Assembly (NCBI GenBank): GCA_035650475.1
Contig: DASRHP010000001.1
Coordinates: 124,001 to 188,000 of the forward strand
Source: Candidatus Binataceae bacterium
GTDB taxonomy: Bacteria > Desulfobacterota > Binatia > Binatales > Binataceae
Length of the DNA stretch: 64,000 nt
Reading direction: 5' to 3'
Under the pieces are notes generated by a model. The model searched no databases. It was not told the DNA's origin and saw nothing but the letters and a program-made list of their open reading frames with translations. The position numbers and the translations under genes are program-made. Position 1 is the stretch's first letter. Every line of letters begins with the position of its first letter. Below are positions 9,246 to 21,421 of this stretch, one piece after another.

Positions 9246-10364
9246 TCAGTTGAGGTTGAAAGCGCGCGCGGCGTTGTCCCACAGGATCTTGCGCTTGCTC
9301 GCCGCGCTTATGGGCTGCCTGATCATCGCCTCGATCCCCCACGGGAAAGTGCCGTCAGGATGGGGATAGTCGGTATCCCACAGGAAGTTGTCGTCGCCGA
9401 CCAGCTCGACCGCCGCCTTCATCGTCGGCTCGTCGCCGCGAAAGGCGACCCAGAAGTTGCTCTTGAAATATTCGGTCGGCCGCTTGGTCAGGTACTCGTG
9501 CTCGGCGTTGCCGCTGTAGCTCCAGTGCTGCTCCATCCGCTGCAACCAGTACGGCACCCATCCCGCGTCAGCCTCGACGTGCACGACCTTGAGCTTGGGC
9601 AGCTTCTCCAGCACGCCGTACCAGATTAGCCCCGCCATCGCGGCCATCGCCTCAAACGGATGCGACAGAATGTGCCCGCTGACGTGCGTGTTCATCCGGT
9701 CGCCGAACGACGGCACCGAGGACGAGGCCGAGTCATGAGTCGAGATCGGCAGGCCGAGCTTTTCGACCTCGGCCCACAGCGGTACGTAGTAGTCGTCGAA
9801 GATTGAGTAGCCAGCCACCGGATTAGGCCGCACATAAAAGCTGACCGCGCCGAGTTTGGCCGCGCGCTGCGCCTCGACCACCGCCTTGTCCACGTCCTGC
9901 ATGGGCAAGATCGCGGCAAAACGCAGCCGCTTGGCGTCGGCTGCAGCGTAGTCGGCGGCCCAGTTGTTGTAGGCGCGGCAGCAGGCCGCGAGCAGCTCGG
10001 CGTCGTTGAAGCGCTTACCGAGCATCTGACCGGCGAAGGTCGGATAGAGAATTTGCACGTCGACGCCCTGCTCGTCCATGTCCTGCAGCCGGCTCGCCGG
10101 GCTAAAGCCGGTGCTCGAGGCGCGCTTGAAGCGCTCCATCGCCTTGGCGACGGCCTTCAGAAACGCCGGCGCCGCCATCGGGTACTTGCCCTTCTCGCGG
10201 GTGAACGGCTCGCCTTCGACTAGGAAGGTGCGCCGCCCGGAGTCTGGCGCCACGCCGATCTTCGGCGCCGCGCTCTTGTAGCGGTCCTCGATATGCTTCT
10301 CCCACAGCCAGTCCGGCTCCATCATGTGGGAGTCGACGTCGACGATGCGGAATCCGTCTTTCAT
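9246..10364 (-). CDS. Amidohydrolase family 2 (decarboxylase-like) protein
   Basis: TIM-barrel metal hydrolase/decarboxylase of the amidohydrolase-2 group (ACMSD-like). Visible metal and fold motifs are VDVDSHMMEP at the N-terminus, PISTHDSAS near residue 215, VVHVEADAGWVPYWL near 260 and LWDTDYPHPDGTFPWG near 335. Length is 372 residues. A GAGGTGA ribosome site lies seven bases before the ATG. It is upstream of the acyl-CoA dehydrogenase on the same strand, separated by 54 nt, so the two are probably co-transcribed. Family members act on aromatic carboxylates or similar ring-cleavage products; the substrate here is unknown. Confidence 0.88.
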   Translation of the reverse strand: MKDGFRIVDVDSHMMEPDWLWEKHIEDRYKSAAPKIGVAPDSGRRTFLVEGEPFTREKGKYPMAAPAFLKAVAKAMERFKRASSTGFSPASRLQDMDEQGVDVQILYPTFAGQMLGKRFNDAELLAACCRAYNNWAADYAAADAKRLRFAAILPMQDVDKAVVEAQRAAKLGAVSFYVRPNPVAGYSIFDDYYVPLWAEVEKLGLPISTHDSASSSVPSFGDRMNTHVSGHILSHPFEAMAAMAGLIWYGVLEKLPKLKVVHVEADAGWVPYWLQRMEQHWSYSGNAEHEYLTKRPTEYFKSNFWVAFRGDEPTMKAAVELVGDDNFLWDTDYPHPDGTFPWGIEAMIRQPISAASKRKILWDNAARAFNLN

Positions 10365-10384
10365 GGCCCATCACCTCGCAATTC

Positions 10385-10399
10385 TCAAGTAAAACTTTA
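10385..10399 (-). promoter_or_regulatory. TAAAGT-N3-ACTT motif upstream of the amidohydrolase
   Basis: Read on the minus strand this 15-mer is TAAAGTTTTACTTGA, an imperfect palindrome (TAAAGT/ACTTGA around TTT). It lies 20 bases before the amidohydrolase start at 10364. It closely matches the perfect palindrome at 34964-34978 upstream of the aryl-acid ligase. It could be a shared operator, or simply -10 promoter elements of the TAAAGT type. Confidence 0.3.
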
Positions 10400-10427
10400 A
10401 GCCGCGCGCACACCCCGCGCGCCGGTC

Positions 10428-11447
10428 TCAAGCCTGCGGCATGATCAGCGCCTTGACCCCCTGGCGCGCCTTGAGCAGCTCGAACGCCTCCAGCCCGTGG
10501 TCGAGATCATAGCGATGGGTCACCATCGGCTTAAGATCGACCGCGCCCGAGGCCACCATCGCGATCGTCCGCCGCCAGGTCTCCGGCGTGCGCACGCGCG
10601 ACGGGATGATCGTCACGCCGTGGAAGAAGAGCGAGCGCAGCTCGGTGCCGCTTACGTCGCGCGCCGGCCATCCAAGCTGGACCAGGTTGCCGCCCTTGCG
10701 CAGGAGCTGGCGCGCCGAGTCGAGCGCGCCCGAGGCATCGAAGACAGCGTCGGCGCCGCCCGCCGGCATCAGCGCGCGCACTTGCTCGATCCAGTCGCGG
10801 TCGCTCGCGCACACCGTGCGAAAGCCCATCCGACGCGCCAGCTCCAGCCGCTCGGCGTCGACGGCGAGGCCGGTTATCACGATCGACGTGACGCCCAGCG
10901 CGCGCGCCGAAAGCGCGGCGCTCAGCCCGATCGGACCCGGCCCCTCGATAACCGCGCTGTCGCCCGCGCACAGGCCCGAGAGCTCGACCGCATGGACGCC
11001 GGTGCCGAACGGCTCAAGTATCGCCGCAGTCTCGAGGTCCATCGATTTCGGCACCACCCATGAGTTGGCGACCGGCGCGATGCAGTATTCGGCAAACGCG
11101 CCCGACAGCCGGGTCGGATGGTCGCAGAAGTTGTAGCGCCCGGCGCTGCAATGCGCGCAGCGTCCGCACTGGCCGAAGGGATCGAGCGCGACGTGGTCGC
11201 CGACCTTGAAGCCGCTGACGCGCGGACCGACCTCGACCACCTCGCCCGCCGGCTCATGGCCGAGCACTGCGGGCAGGCTTTGCACCGCGCGTTCGGCACC
11301 CAGCTCCCACTCGTAGATATGGAGGTCGGAGCCGCAAATCCCGCACGCCGCGACCTTGACCAGCAGCTCGCCTTCGCCTGGATGGGGCACGGGCGTATCA
11401 ATGAGTTCGGCGCCCGGCGCCGGCCGGGTCTTGGCGATCGCTTTCAT
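10428..11447 (-). CDS. Zinc-dependent alcohol dehydrogenase (MDR superfamily)
   Basis: Medium-chain NAD(P)-dependent dehydrogenase of the threonine/sorbitol dehydrogenase type, 339 residues. Catalytic zinc ligands are the Cys in CGICGSDLHIYEWE, the His-Glu pair in LGHEPAGEVVEVG, and a Glu further on. The structural zinc lobe has four Cys (CGRCAHCSAGRYNFC). The nucleotide-binding turn is degenerate (EGPGPIGLSAALSARALG). A GGAGGTG ribosome site precedes the ATG. It lies 63 nt upstream of the amidohydrolase on the same strand, so alcohol dehydrogenase, amidohydrolase and acyl-CoA dehydrogenase may form one transcript. The substrate is not predictable. Confidence 0.9.
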   Translation of the reverse strand: MKAIAKTRPAPGAELIDTPVPHPGEGELLVKVAACGICGSDLHIYEWELGAERAVQSLPAVLGHEPAGEVVEVGPRVSGFKVGDHVALDPFGQCGRCAHCSAGRYNFCDHPTRLSGAFAEYCIAPVANSWVVPKSMDLETAAILEPFGTGVHAVELSGLCAGDSAVIEGPGPIGLSAALSARALGVTSIVITGLAVDAERLELARRMGFRTVCASDRDWIEQVRALMPAGGADAVFDASGALDSARQLLRKGGNLVQLGWPARDVSGTELRSLFFHGVTIIPSRVRTPETWRRTIAMVASGAVDLKPMVTHRYDLDHGLEAFELLKARQGVKALIMPQA

Positions 11448-11568
11448 TGGGATGGCACCTCCGCCGTTTCTCTTTAATACGACCGTCCGCCCGCGCCCGT
11501 CAAAGCCGACAGCGGCGAGAACTCGCTTGCCAACGCTCTGCGCCCTCGCCCAGCCATGGGTGAGGCCG

Positions 11569-11600
11569 AAAAAAACATCGCGCGGCCTCGGAGGCCACGC
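11569..11600 (-). terminator. Putative intrinsic terminator downstream of the citrate synthase-like gene
   Basis: On the minus strand a 9-bp stem with one G-U pair (GCGTGGCCT, loop CCG, AGGCCGCGC) is followed by GATG and seven T residues. It lies 58 nt past the stop of the citrate synthase-like gene. The 4-nt gap before the T-tract is not ideal. The surrounding 11450-11657 gap holds no gene. It contains a second hairpin-forming stretch (around 11540-11560) of the kind found in dispersed intergenic repeats. Confidence 0.45.
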
Positions 11601-11657
11601 GAGATCCTTTGCTTCGCTCGGGATGACGGAAAACGGGAAACTCGATACGCGCGGCGG

Positions 11658-12971
11658 TCAGCTCCAGTGGCGGATGGGGACGCCGCGGTAGCGCATGCGT
11701 GGGCGGATGAGGCGGTTGTCCGCGTATTGCTCGAGGCTGTGCGCGATCCATCCGGCGCTGCGCCCGATCGCGAAGATCGCCGCCGGCAGCCCGCGGGGAA
11801 AACCCAGCATCCGCGCACACACAGTGAGATAAAAATCCAGGTTGGGGCGCAGTCGCTCGCGCCGCCACACCGTCTCCTCGACGCGCAGCGCGCTCTCGAA
11901 TAGACGCCGTCCGCGCCTGCGCGCAATTTCCGCCGCCTCCTTCTTGAGCAGCACCGCGCGCGGATCGCCGGCGGGATAAATCGCATGCCCGAATCCCGGC
12001 GGCAGGCGCCATTTGACACTGAAACCGGCCAGGCACTCGTCCAGGTGCATCCCGGCGTCGAGCTGGGCAAACATCTGCTCGATCCGATCGCACGCGCCGC
12101 CATGAATCGGCCCCGACAGCGAGCACAGCGCGGCGAGCACCGAGGCGTACAAATCCGCGCCGGTGGAGGCAACCACGCGCGCGGCGAAGGTCGAGGCGTT
12201 GAGCTCGTGCTCGGCGCAGGCGACCAGGATGCGGTCGAGACTTGCGATCTCCCACTCTGCGCCGGGCGCGCGCAGGCCCACACCCGCCAGCCGCGCCGCC
12301 ATCCCGCCGCCGTTGGCATAAGGCGCGCGGCCGCGCGCGAGCGCCAGCGGCAGCACGCCCATGATCCGCGTGCCCTGCTCCAGCGTCGGGCGCGCCTGAC
12401 GCTGGCGCTCGCGTGCGGCAAGCGCGGGCATCGCGACCGCAAGACGCAAAAGCGGCGGCGCTTCGTCGCCGACCGCGCGGAGCGCGGCGGCAACCTTGTC
12501 GGGCGCCTCGGCGCGCGCGATCACCTGGCGCAACGCGGCGACCGCGCTCGCCGACGGCCGCTCGCCGTTCCATAGCAGCAGGCAGATCTCCTCGAAGCTT
12601 GCGCGCCCGACCAGCTCTTCGATCGGATAGCCGCGGTAGGCGATGCGCCCCTCGATGATCGAGCTGACCGCCGACTCGGCGACGATCACGCCGTAGGCCG
12701 AGCCGTCGGCGGACGGGGGCTGGGCCACGGTCACCCACGAGCTGGCGTCGGGCAGGCTGCGTCCGCGGCGGCCGCGCTCGGCGGTGGCAAGGTCGCGCAA
12801 GGCAAGGATCTCGTCGCGGCGGTAGAGTGCCTGGCGGCCGACGCGGCGGCGATAGCTGCGCAGCCATCCGCGGCTGACGTAGGCGTAAAGCGTGCCGAGC
12901 TTGACCCCGAGCTGCGCGGCGGCTTCGTCGGCGGTCAACATCCGCAGCCTGTCGGCTTCGCGCGTCGCCAT
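11658..12971 (-). CDS. Citrate synthase family protein with N-terminal helix-turn-helix domain
   Basis: Two-part protein. Residues 10-60 (from MATREADRL) form a MerR/excisionase-like winged-helix segment (LTADEAAAQLGVKLGTLYAYVSRG and YRRDEILALRD). The rest is a citrate/2-methylcitrate synthase fold with all three catalytic positions: His in CAEHELNAST, His in GPIHGGACD, and Asp in RPNLDFYLTV. GFGHAIYPAGDPRA replaces the usual GHRVY by GHAIY, losing the Arg. About 437 residues; starts at 12971, 12980 (ATG) or 12983 (GTG) are possible and no ribosome site decides. HTH-citrate synthase fusions exist in databases, but whether they bind DNA, act as enzymes, or both is not established here. Confidence 0.87.
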   Translation of the reverse strand: MATREADRLRMLTADEAAAQLGVKLGTLYAYVSRGWLRSYRRRVGRQALYRRDEILALRDLATAERGRRGRSLPDASSWVTVAQPPSADGSAYGVIVAESAVSSIIEGRIAYRGYPIEELVGRASFEEICLLLWNGERPSASAVAALRQVIARAEAPDKVAAALRAVGDEAPPLLRLAVAMPALAARERQRQARPTLEQGTRIMGVLPLALARGRAPYANGGGMAARLAGVGLRAPGAEWEIASLDRILVACAEHELNASTFAARVVASTGADLYASVLAALCSLSGPIHGGACDRIEQMFAQLDAGMHLDECLAGFSVKWRLPPGFGHAIYPAGDPRAVLLKKEAAEIARRRGRRLFESALRVEETVWRRERLRPNLDFYLTVCARMLGFPRGLPAAIFAIGRSAGWIAHSLEQYADNRLIRPRMRYRGVPIRHWS

Positions 12972-13064
12972 CGCGAGCATCACACTATCGCGGATGGCGG
13001 CGCGTCAAGCGGGGGCGGCGCCGAAACTCCCACCAAAAGCCCCTCCTGTCGAGCGCCTGATCCA

Positions 13065-13110
13065 GACCTGGCCACTCACCCCCATCTCCTTGAAGGGAAG
13101 GGGAGCTGCA
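13065..13110 (+). repeat. Dispersed intergenic hairpin repeat, copy 1 (divergent)
   Basis: Contains GACCTGGCC, then CTCCTTGAAGGGAAGGGGAG, a short imperfect hairpin. It is related to the better-matched pair at 31856-31909 and 63011-63063. It lies in the 172-nt gap between two minus-strand genes. Confidence 0.4.
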
Positions 13111-13143
13111 TTTTACTTGCTGCTCAAAGTGACAAATCGGTCG

Positions 13144-13932
13144 CTACTTGCGGCGCAGCACGCCGAGCCAGCGCCCGTAGCATCGTTCCATCGGCCGGGT
13201 AAACGACAGGTCGGCGTACGCGGCGACCATCTCGAAATAGCCCGAGGCGAGCGCGGCGAGTTCGAGCAGGCACGGCAGCGTGTAGCGCACGGGCACGACG
13301 TCGCGGGTGACGACCGCCCCGCGCCTGGGAAACCGTATCGTGCACTCGAGTTCGTAGATCGAATGCATCCCGGAGTACCATGCGATCGGGCGATGATACT
13401 CGCGCACGTCCACCCGGGTTGAATCGACCCGCACGCGGCGCCGGCGCCACAGCCGGCGCCTGGCGATCACGTCCACGCCGTCGTGGCGGTCGATATCCAC
13501 GCAGTAGAGCGCGCCGCGCCTGAGCAGCCGGCCAACCGAGGCCAGATGGGAGAGCAGCGCGCGATTGTCGGTCATGATCGGAAATGTCTCGGACATGAAG
13601 AAGGCGGCGTCGAACGGGCGCTCCGGGAGCGTGAAGCGCTCGATCGAACGGCGATAGAAGCGCAGCGCCACGCCCTCGCGCGCCGCTGCTCTGCGCCCCG
13701 CCGCGACCATCGTCGGCGAGCGATCGATTCCAGCGACCGCCACCCCCTCGCGCGCCAGGATCAGACCGTGCGGCGAGTCGCCGCAGGCGACGTCGAGCAC
13801 CCGGCGCACGGGGCGGCGCAGATGGCGGCGCCAGACCGCCTTGAGAAAGCCAACCTCGGCGGCAATCTCGCCGGGCCGTTCCATGTGCACGCGGCGGAAG
13901 ATCGCGGGGTAGGCGTAGATGCTCGGCTCCAT
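13144..13932 (-). CDS. Class I SAM-dependent methyltransferase
   Basis: Rossmann-fold methyltransferase of 262 residues. Motif I is VRRVLDVACGDSPHGLILA (residues about 42-60). An acidic end of strand 2 follows in VAGIDRSPTMV, and FDAAFFMSETF serves as motif IV. The C-terminal half carries a beta-rich block (DVREYHRPIAWYSGMHSIYE) typical of methyltransferases acting on small molecules. The substrate is unknown. It lies downstream of nothing obvious on its strand and 182 nt from the divergent CaiB/BaiF gene, so it may be regulated with it. Confidence 0.85.
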   Translation of the reverse strand: MEPSIYAYPAIFRRVHMERPGEIAAEVGFLKAVWRRHLRRPVRRVLDVACGDSPHGLILAREGVAVAGIDRSPTMVAAGRRAAAREGVALRFYRRSIERFTLPERPFDAAFFMSETFPIMTDNRALLSHLASVGRLLRRGALYCVDIDRHDGVDVIARRRLWRRRRVRVDSTRVDVREYHRPIAWYSGMHSIYELECTIRFPRRGAVVTRDVVPVRYTLPCLLELAALASGYFEMVAAYADLSFTRPMERCYGRWLGVLRRK

Positions 13933-14114
13933 CGCGGATGGCAGCTTAGCCGCGCGCCGGCGCGATCACCAAGCCGCTCTACATCTGCGCGATCCGCGCT
14001 ATAGTCGGGGCGTGAACGCGCGCTTGAGATTGCGCGCGGCCCACATGATAATGCGCCGCGCCCCTCCGCGCGCGGGCGCCGCCGCCAAGACCATACAACG
14101 GGAGTCGCATCGCG

Positions 14115-15323
14115 ATGAGCAAACCGCTGGAAGGCATCAAGGTGATTGAGATCGGACAGGAGATCCAGGGGCCGTTCGCCGCCCTGGTGCTCGCCGACAT
14201 GGGCGCCGACGTGATCAAAATCGAAAACCGCGAGACCGGCGACCTCAGCCGCTGGCTGACCTGCGGACTCATCGGCGGACCCGAGGCGAAGAACCCCGAG
14301 GTGTCGTTTTACTTCACCGCCATGAACCGCGGTAAGCGCAGCATCACCGTCGATCTCAAGAAGCCCGGTGGCGTCGCGCTGATCCATCGGATGGCCAGGT
14401 CGTGCGACGTGATCCTCACCAACTACCGCCCAGGTGTGCTCGATCGGCTCGGCCTCGGCTTCGAAGACCTGCTCAAGGACAACCCGAAGATCGTCTACGC
14501 CCAGGCGAGCTCGTGGGGACCCAAGGGGCCGTGGGTCGGACGGCCGAGCCGCGACACGCTGGCGCAGGCGGCGAGCGGCCTGATGGCGAAGACCGGGATG
14601 CCCGACGATCCACCGCTGGCGGCGGGAATCGCGATCGCCGACCATTCGGGCGCGATGAGCCTGGCCGCAGGCGTGCTCGGCGCGCTCTTCGCGCGCGAGC
14701 GCACGGGCAAAGGCCAGCGGGTGGACGCCTCGATCTTCGGCACGCTCATCGCGATGCAGGGCTTCGAGCTGGACTTCGTCTCGATGAGCGGCAAGGACAC
14801 CTTGCGTGCCGGCCGCGGCCATCAGTTCCTGCACGGGGTATGGGGCGCCTACCGAACCAAGGACGGATGGATCTGCATCGCCGGCGTTGATGACAAGCGC
14901 TGGCCAAATTTCTGCCGCGCGCTCGGAATCCAGCATCTCGAAAACGACCCCCAGTTCGACAACCCGACGCGCAACTTTCACGGCTGGAAGATGATCGAAG
15001 TGCTCGACGCGATCTTCCCGACCAGGACGACCAAGGAGTGGCTCGATACGCTCACCGCGATCGACATCCTGGTCACCGAGGTCGCCGACTATCAGATGTT
15101 GTTGAAAAACGAACAGGCGCGCGTCAACGGCTATATCCAGGAACTCGACCATCCGACCGCCGGACGCGTGCTCGTCTCCGGCACGCCCATCAGCTTCAAC
15201 GGCGAGGTACGCGCCGAATCGCCGCCGCCGCCCGAGATGGGGCAACATACCGAAGAGATCCTGCTCGAGTTCGGCTACACCTGGGAGGAAATCGCCGCGC
15301 TGCGCGAGCAAGGCGCGGTCTGA
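14115..15323 (+). CDS. CaiB/BaiF (class III) CoA-transferase
   Basis: Moves CoA between an acyl-CoA donor and a carboxylic acid through an enzyme Asp anhydride. The 402-residue protein starts LEGIKVIEIGQEIQGPFAALVLADMGADVIKIEN, the standard CoA-binding opening. The catalytic Asp is present in IAIADHSGAMSL, followed by FARERTGKGQRVDASIF. The C-terminus has GQHTEEILLEFGY. GGGAG lies 11 bases before the ATG, and a candidate -10 (TATAGT, 14000-14005) lies upstream. It is followed by a small EthD-like gene after a 168-nt gap. Its acid substrate cannot be told. Confidence 0.93.
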   Translation: MSKPLEGIKVIEIGQEIQGPFAALVLADMGADVIKIENRETGDLSRWLTCGLIGGPEAKNPEVSFYFTAMNRGKRSITVDLKKPGGVALIHRMARSCDVILTNYRPGVLDRLGLGFEDLLKDNPKIVYAQASSWGPKGPWVGRPSRDTLAQAASGLMAKTGMPDDPPLAAGIAIADHSGAMSLAAGVLGALFARERTGKGQRVDASIFGTLIAMQGFELDFVSMSGKDTLRAGRGHQFLHGVWGAYRTKDGWICIAGVDDKRWPNFCRALGIQHLENDPQFDNPTRNFHGWKMIEVLDAIFPTRTTKEWLDTLTAIDILVTEVADYQMLLKNEQARVNGYIQELDHPTAGRVLVSGTPISFNGEVRAESPPPPEMGQHTEEILLEFGYTWEEIAALREQGAV

Positions 15324-15391
15324 CCGGAACCTCTGAGCGTCGCGACCAGTCCATTCAATTTAATTAACCGGAATTTTTGTCTAATTTGGGA

Positions 15392-15413
15392 TACAATGCG
15401 CATAGACATGCGC
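15392..15413 (+). promoter_or_regulatory. Candidate -10 box with adjacent inverted repeat
   Basis: In an unusually AT-rich patch (15350-15400), TACAAT at 15392-15397 is followed immediately by GCGCAT-AGAC-ATGCGC (15398-15413), a perfect 6-bp inverted repeat. It sits about 80 nt before the start at 15492. No convincing -35 box is seen. The repeat would lie at the transcription start, a usual repressor position. Confidence 0.35.
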
Positions 15414-15491
15414 CGTAATGGAGCGTAGAATCGCGCTTCGACAAGGTAGTGCCTGGCGTCTTGGAGTCTTTAAGGAGGGGGATATCGTCCG

Positions 15492-18830
<3,339 letters not shown>

Positions 18831-18890
18831 ACCCGAAGCGCCGGCCGCCATTAGCGTCCGGTTTGCGTCGAGCGACAAGGGGGGGACTGC

Positions 18891-20063
18891 ATGAACGCCA
18901 AGGACGTAGCGCGCCAGACACTGGAACGGCATCGCCAGGCACTGGTTGACCTCAGCCACCGCATCCACGCCCATCCCGAGCTCGGTTTCGAAGAGGAGCG
19001 CGCGTGTGGATGGCTGTGCGAGACCCTCGACGGCGCCGGCTTCGCGGTCGAGCGCGGAATCTGTCAACTGCCGACCGCCTTCGTGGCGCGCGCCGGCTCG
19101 GGCCCGCTGCATGTCACGATCTGCGCCGAGTACGACTGTCTGCCCGCGATCGGCCACGCCTGCGGGCACAATATGATTGCCGCGATGGCGGCCGGAGCGG
19201 GCATCGCGCTGGCCAAGGCCGCCGACGACCTCGGCCTGAGCGTGACGGTGCTCGGCACCCCCGCCGAAGAGGTCGGCGACAGCCCGGGCAAGGTGCTGCT
19301 GCTCGAGCGCGGCGCGTTTGACGGCACGCACTTCGCGATGATGGTTCATCCGGCGCCGGTCGACATGGCGATCCCGCCGTTCGTCGCGCTCTCGCAGCTC
19401 GACATCACCTATACGGGCAAGGAGGCGCACGCCTCGGCTTTTCCCGAGCGCGGGATCAACGCCGCCGACGCGCTGGTGGTGGCGCAGGTCGCTCTCGGGC
19501 TGCTCCGCCAGCACATCCGCACCACCGACCGTATCCACGGCATCGTCACCAAGGGCGGTGACGCGCCCAACGTGGTCCCCGCGCATACCACCGCGCGCTA
19601 CATCGTGCGCGCGCGCGACCTCGACGAGATGGAGCATATCCGCGAACGAGTGCAACGATGCTTCGAGGCAGGCGCGCTCGCCACCGGCGCCCGGCTCGAG
19701 ATCGTCGGCGGCAGCAAGCCGTACGCCAACCTGGTCAGCGACGAGGAGCTGGCGGCGATCTACCAGCGCAATGGCGAGGCGCTCGGCCGCTTTTTCCTGG
19801 CGCCCAACGCCGACATCGGGCGCGCCGCCGGCTCGACCGATATGGGCAACGTATCGTTGGTCTTCCCGACCATCCATCCGGTGATCGGCATCAGCTCGCT
19901 GCCCGCGGTCAACCATCAGCCCGAGTTCGCCGCCTGCTGCGTGACCGAGGCCGCCGATCGTGCGGTATTCGACGGTGCGCTCGCGATGGCATGGACGGCG
20001 ATCGACGTGGCCGCCGACGCCAAGCTGCGCGCGCGTCTGATGGCCCGGGCGCGTAAGCACTGA
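18891..20063 (+). CDS. M20 family metallopeptidase/amidohydrolase (AbgB-like)
   Basis: Zinc-dependent amidohydrolase of the M20D group (aminoacylase, p-aminobenzoyl-glutamate hydrolase), 390 residues. Metal motifs: [43 protein letters not shown] and the C-terminal INAAD/NHQPEF region. The bacterial dimerisation domain is visible as [23 protein letters not shown]. An AAGGGGGG run precedes the ATG. Proteins with this exact pattern cleave N-acyl amino acids or folate-derived amides; the substrate here is unresolved. The gene follows gpmI by 60 nt but shares no pathway with it. Confidence 0.9.
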   Translation: MNAKDVARQTLERHRQALVDLSHRIHAHPELGFEEERACGWLCETLDGAGFAVERGICQLPTAFVARAGSGPLHVTICAEYDCLPAIGHACGHNMIAAMAAGAGIALAKAADDLGLSVTVLGTPAEEVGDSPGKVLLLERGAFDGTHFAMMVHPAPVDMAIPPFVALSQLDITYTGKEAHASAFPERGINAADALVVAQVALGLLRQHIRTTDRIHGIVTKGGDAPNVVPAHTTARYIVRARDLDEMEHIRERVQRCFEAGALATGARLEIVGGSKPYANLVSDEELAAIYQRNGEALGRFFLAPNADIGRAAGSTDMGNVSLVFPTIHPVIGISSLPAVNHQPEFAACCVTEAADRAVFDGALAMAWTAIDVAADAKLRARLMARARKH

Positions 20064-20067
20064 GCGC

Positions 20068-20427
20068 TCAGGCGCGAGTCGCAGTGCGGCCGGCGCCGAG
20101 TTCAAGTCCGCAGCTAAGGCATCGGCGGCCGAGCGTCATCCCGAGCGTCCACCCGCGCTCGCTGCGCTTTGCATGAAACGGCGCGCCGCATCGCGGACAG
20201 CGCGCCGCGCGCAGGCGAATCACCGAAAAAGCCAACGCCGCGGTCCAGACCACGACGAAGCCGGCGAAAGCGGCCTGCCACTTCCCGCGCATCAGAACGT
20301 AGCCGACCGGCAGATAGGAAACCGCCCATCCCCAGAACCATCGCCGCCGCCGCCGGATGCCCGCGAGCGCGGCGCGCTGCGCATCGCTCAGTGGCGGCGG
20401 TTTGGCTTGCTTCCTTTTCCTGGCCAA
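20068..20427 (-). CDS. Small membrane protein with C-terminal zinc ribbon
   Basis: Uncharacterised 119-residue protein read from a TTG at 20427; the open frame extends upstream but that part overlaps the BKACE gene. A basic N-terminus (KRKQAKPPPLSD) is followed by two hydrophobic segments around residues 35-75 (RWFWGWAVSYLPVGYVLM and WQAAFAGFVVVWTAALAF). Then comes a four-Cys ribbon, CPRCGAPF...CLSCGLEL. The start lies 17 nt after the BKACE stop on the same strand, so it is likely co-transcribed. It converges with the M20 gene with only 4 nt between stops. Function unknown. Confidence 0.6.
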   Translation of the reverse strand: MARKRKQAKPPPLSDAQRAALAGIRRRRRWFWGWAVSYLPVGYVLMRGKWQAAFAGFVVVWTAALAFSVIRLRAARCPRCGAPFHAKRSERGWTLGMTLGRRCLSCGLELGAGRTATRA

Positions 20428-20443
20428 GGCAGGCGGTGCGCGC

Positions 20444-21310
20444 TTACACCTCGAGCATCCGGCGCGCCTCGGCTGGAGTGGCAACCTCGTGGCCCATGGC
20501 ACGGATCGTCGCCGCAGCGCGCTCGACCAGGGCGGGATTGCTGAGGCGGCCGGCGCGTGCGTACTGAAAATCCTCCAGGCCCACGCGCACGTGGCCACCC
20601 AGGCTCACGATGAGCGGCACCATCGGCAGATTGTCGCCGCCCAGCGTCGCCGCGAACCAGTTGCAGCGCACCCCGCGCAGCATGTCGAGATACGCCTCGA
20701 GGCTCTTGAGCGTCGGCGGCAGGCCGAACGGCAATTCGGCTCCGCCGAGGTAGAACTTCAGTAGCAGCGGCTCGCTGAGCAGGCCCTGGTCGAGAAAAAC
20801 GAGCGCCGCGCGCAGAAAGCTGGGATCGAAAATCTGCAACGTCGGCCGCAGCCCGAGTTCGCGCATCGTTTCCAGAAAGAAACGGCAGGTGTCGTAGGAG
20901 TTGCAGTAGATGAGCCCGCCGCGGGAGAGCTTTTTGGTTTGCGGGTCGTAGCTGGCGAGGTTGACCGAGCCCATGTCGGCGCCGCCGAGGTCGGGCCTGG
21001 TCGCCGGATCCCTGGAAAGTTCGACGAAGTGGCGCACGCGCGCCGCGGGCTCGCCGTCGAGCGGAAAGGTCGGCCACAGGAGCGCCTCGCACTCCTCTCG
21101 CGCGCGCCGATAGACCTCGGCGTAGTAGGCAACGTCGTGCACCCAGCGGCCGTTTTGCGGATCGCGCACGTGGAAGTGGATAAGCGCGGCGCCGGCGCGA
21201 CAGGTCGCTACCGCGTCGGCAGCGATCTCCTCGGCGCTGTACGCGATGTTGGGGTTGAGCGTGCGCATCGCGTTGCCGTTGATTGCGGCTTCGATCATCA
21301 CCTTGGCCAT
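20444..21310 (-). CDS. BKACE family protein (beta-keto acid cleavage enzyme)
   Basis: Zinc-dependent TIM-barrel enzyme of the 3-keto-5-aminohexanoate cleavage family. Such enzymes exchange an acetyl group between a beta-keto acid and acetyl-CoA. The 288 residues include ALIHFHVRDPQNGRW (two metal His), DMGSVNLASYD, and GGHVRVGLEDFQYARAGRL near residue 235. GAGGACG precedes the ATG by six bases. BKACE members vary in substrate, and the residues that set it cannot be assigned by eye. A small zinc-ribbon membrane protein follows on the same strand. Confidence 0.9.
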   Translation of the reverse strand: MAKVMIEAAINGNAMRTLNPNIAYSAEEIAADAVATCRAGAALIHFHVRDPQNGRWVHDVAYYAEVYRRAREECEALLWPTFPLDGEPAARVRHFVELSRDPATRPDLGGADMGSVNLASYDPQTKKLSRGGLIYCNSYDTCRFFLETMRELGLRPTLQIFDPSFLRAALVFLDQGLLSEPLLLKFYLGGAELPFGLPPTLKSLEAYLDMLRGVRCNWFAATLGGDNLPMVPLIVSLGGHVRVGLEDFQYARAGRLSNPALVERAAATIRAMGHEVATPAEARRMLEV

Positions 21311-21421
21311 CAGCGTCGTCCTCGCCCCCGGTGATCGCAGATGCGTCGCGCGATTACAAGGATCGATAAGCCGGTGAGTATGAACGAAGCTGGTGGGTGT
21401 GAAGGCGCAGCCAGCGTGCGC

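Noticed and set aside
13761..15311. Long minus-strand frame opposite the CaiB/BaiF gene
   Set aside because: It is the shadow of a well-supported gene; GC-rich codon bias opens long antisense frames and no family motif is seen.
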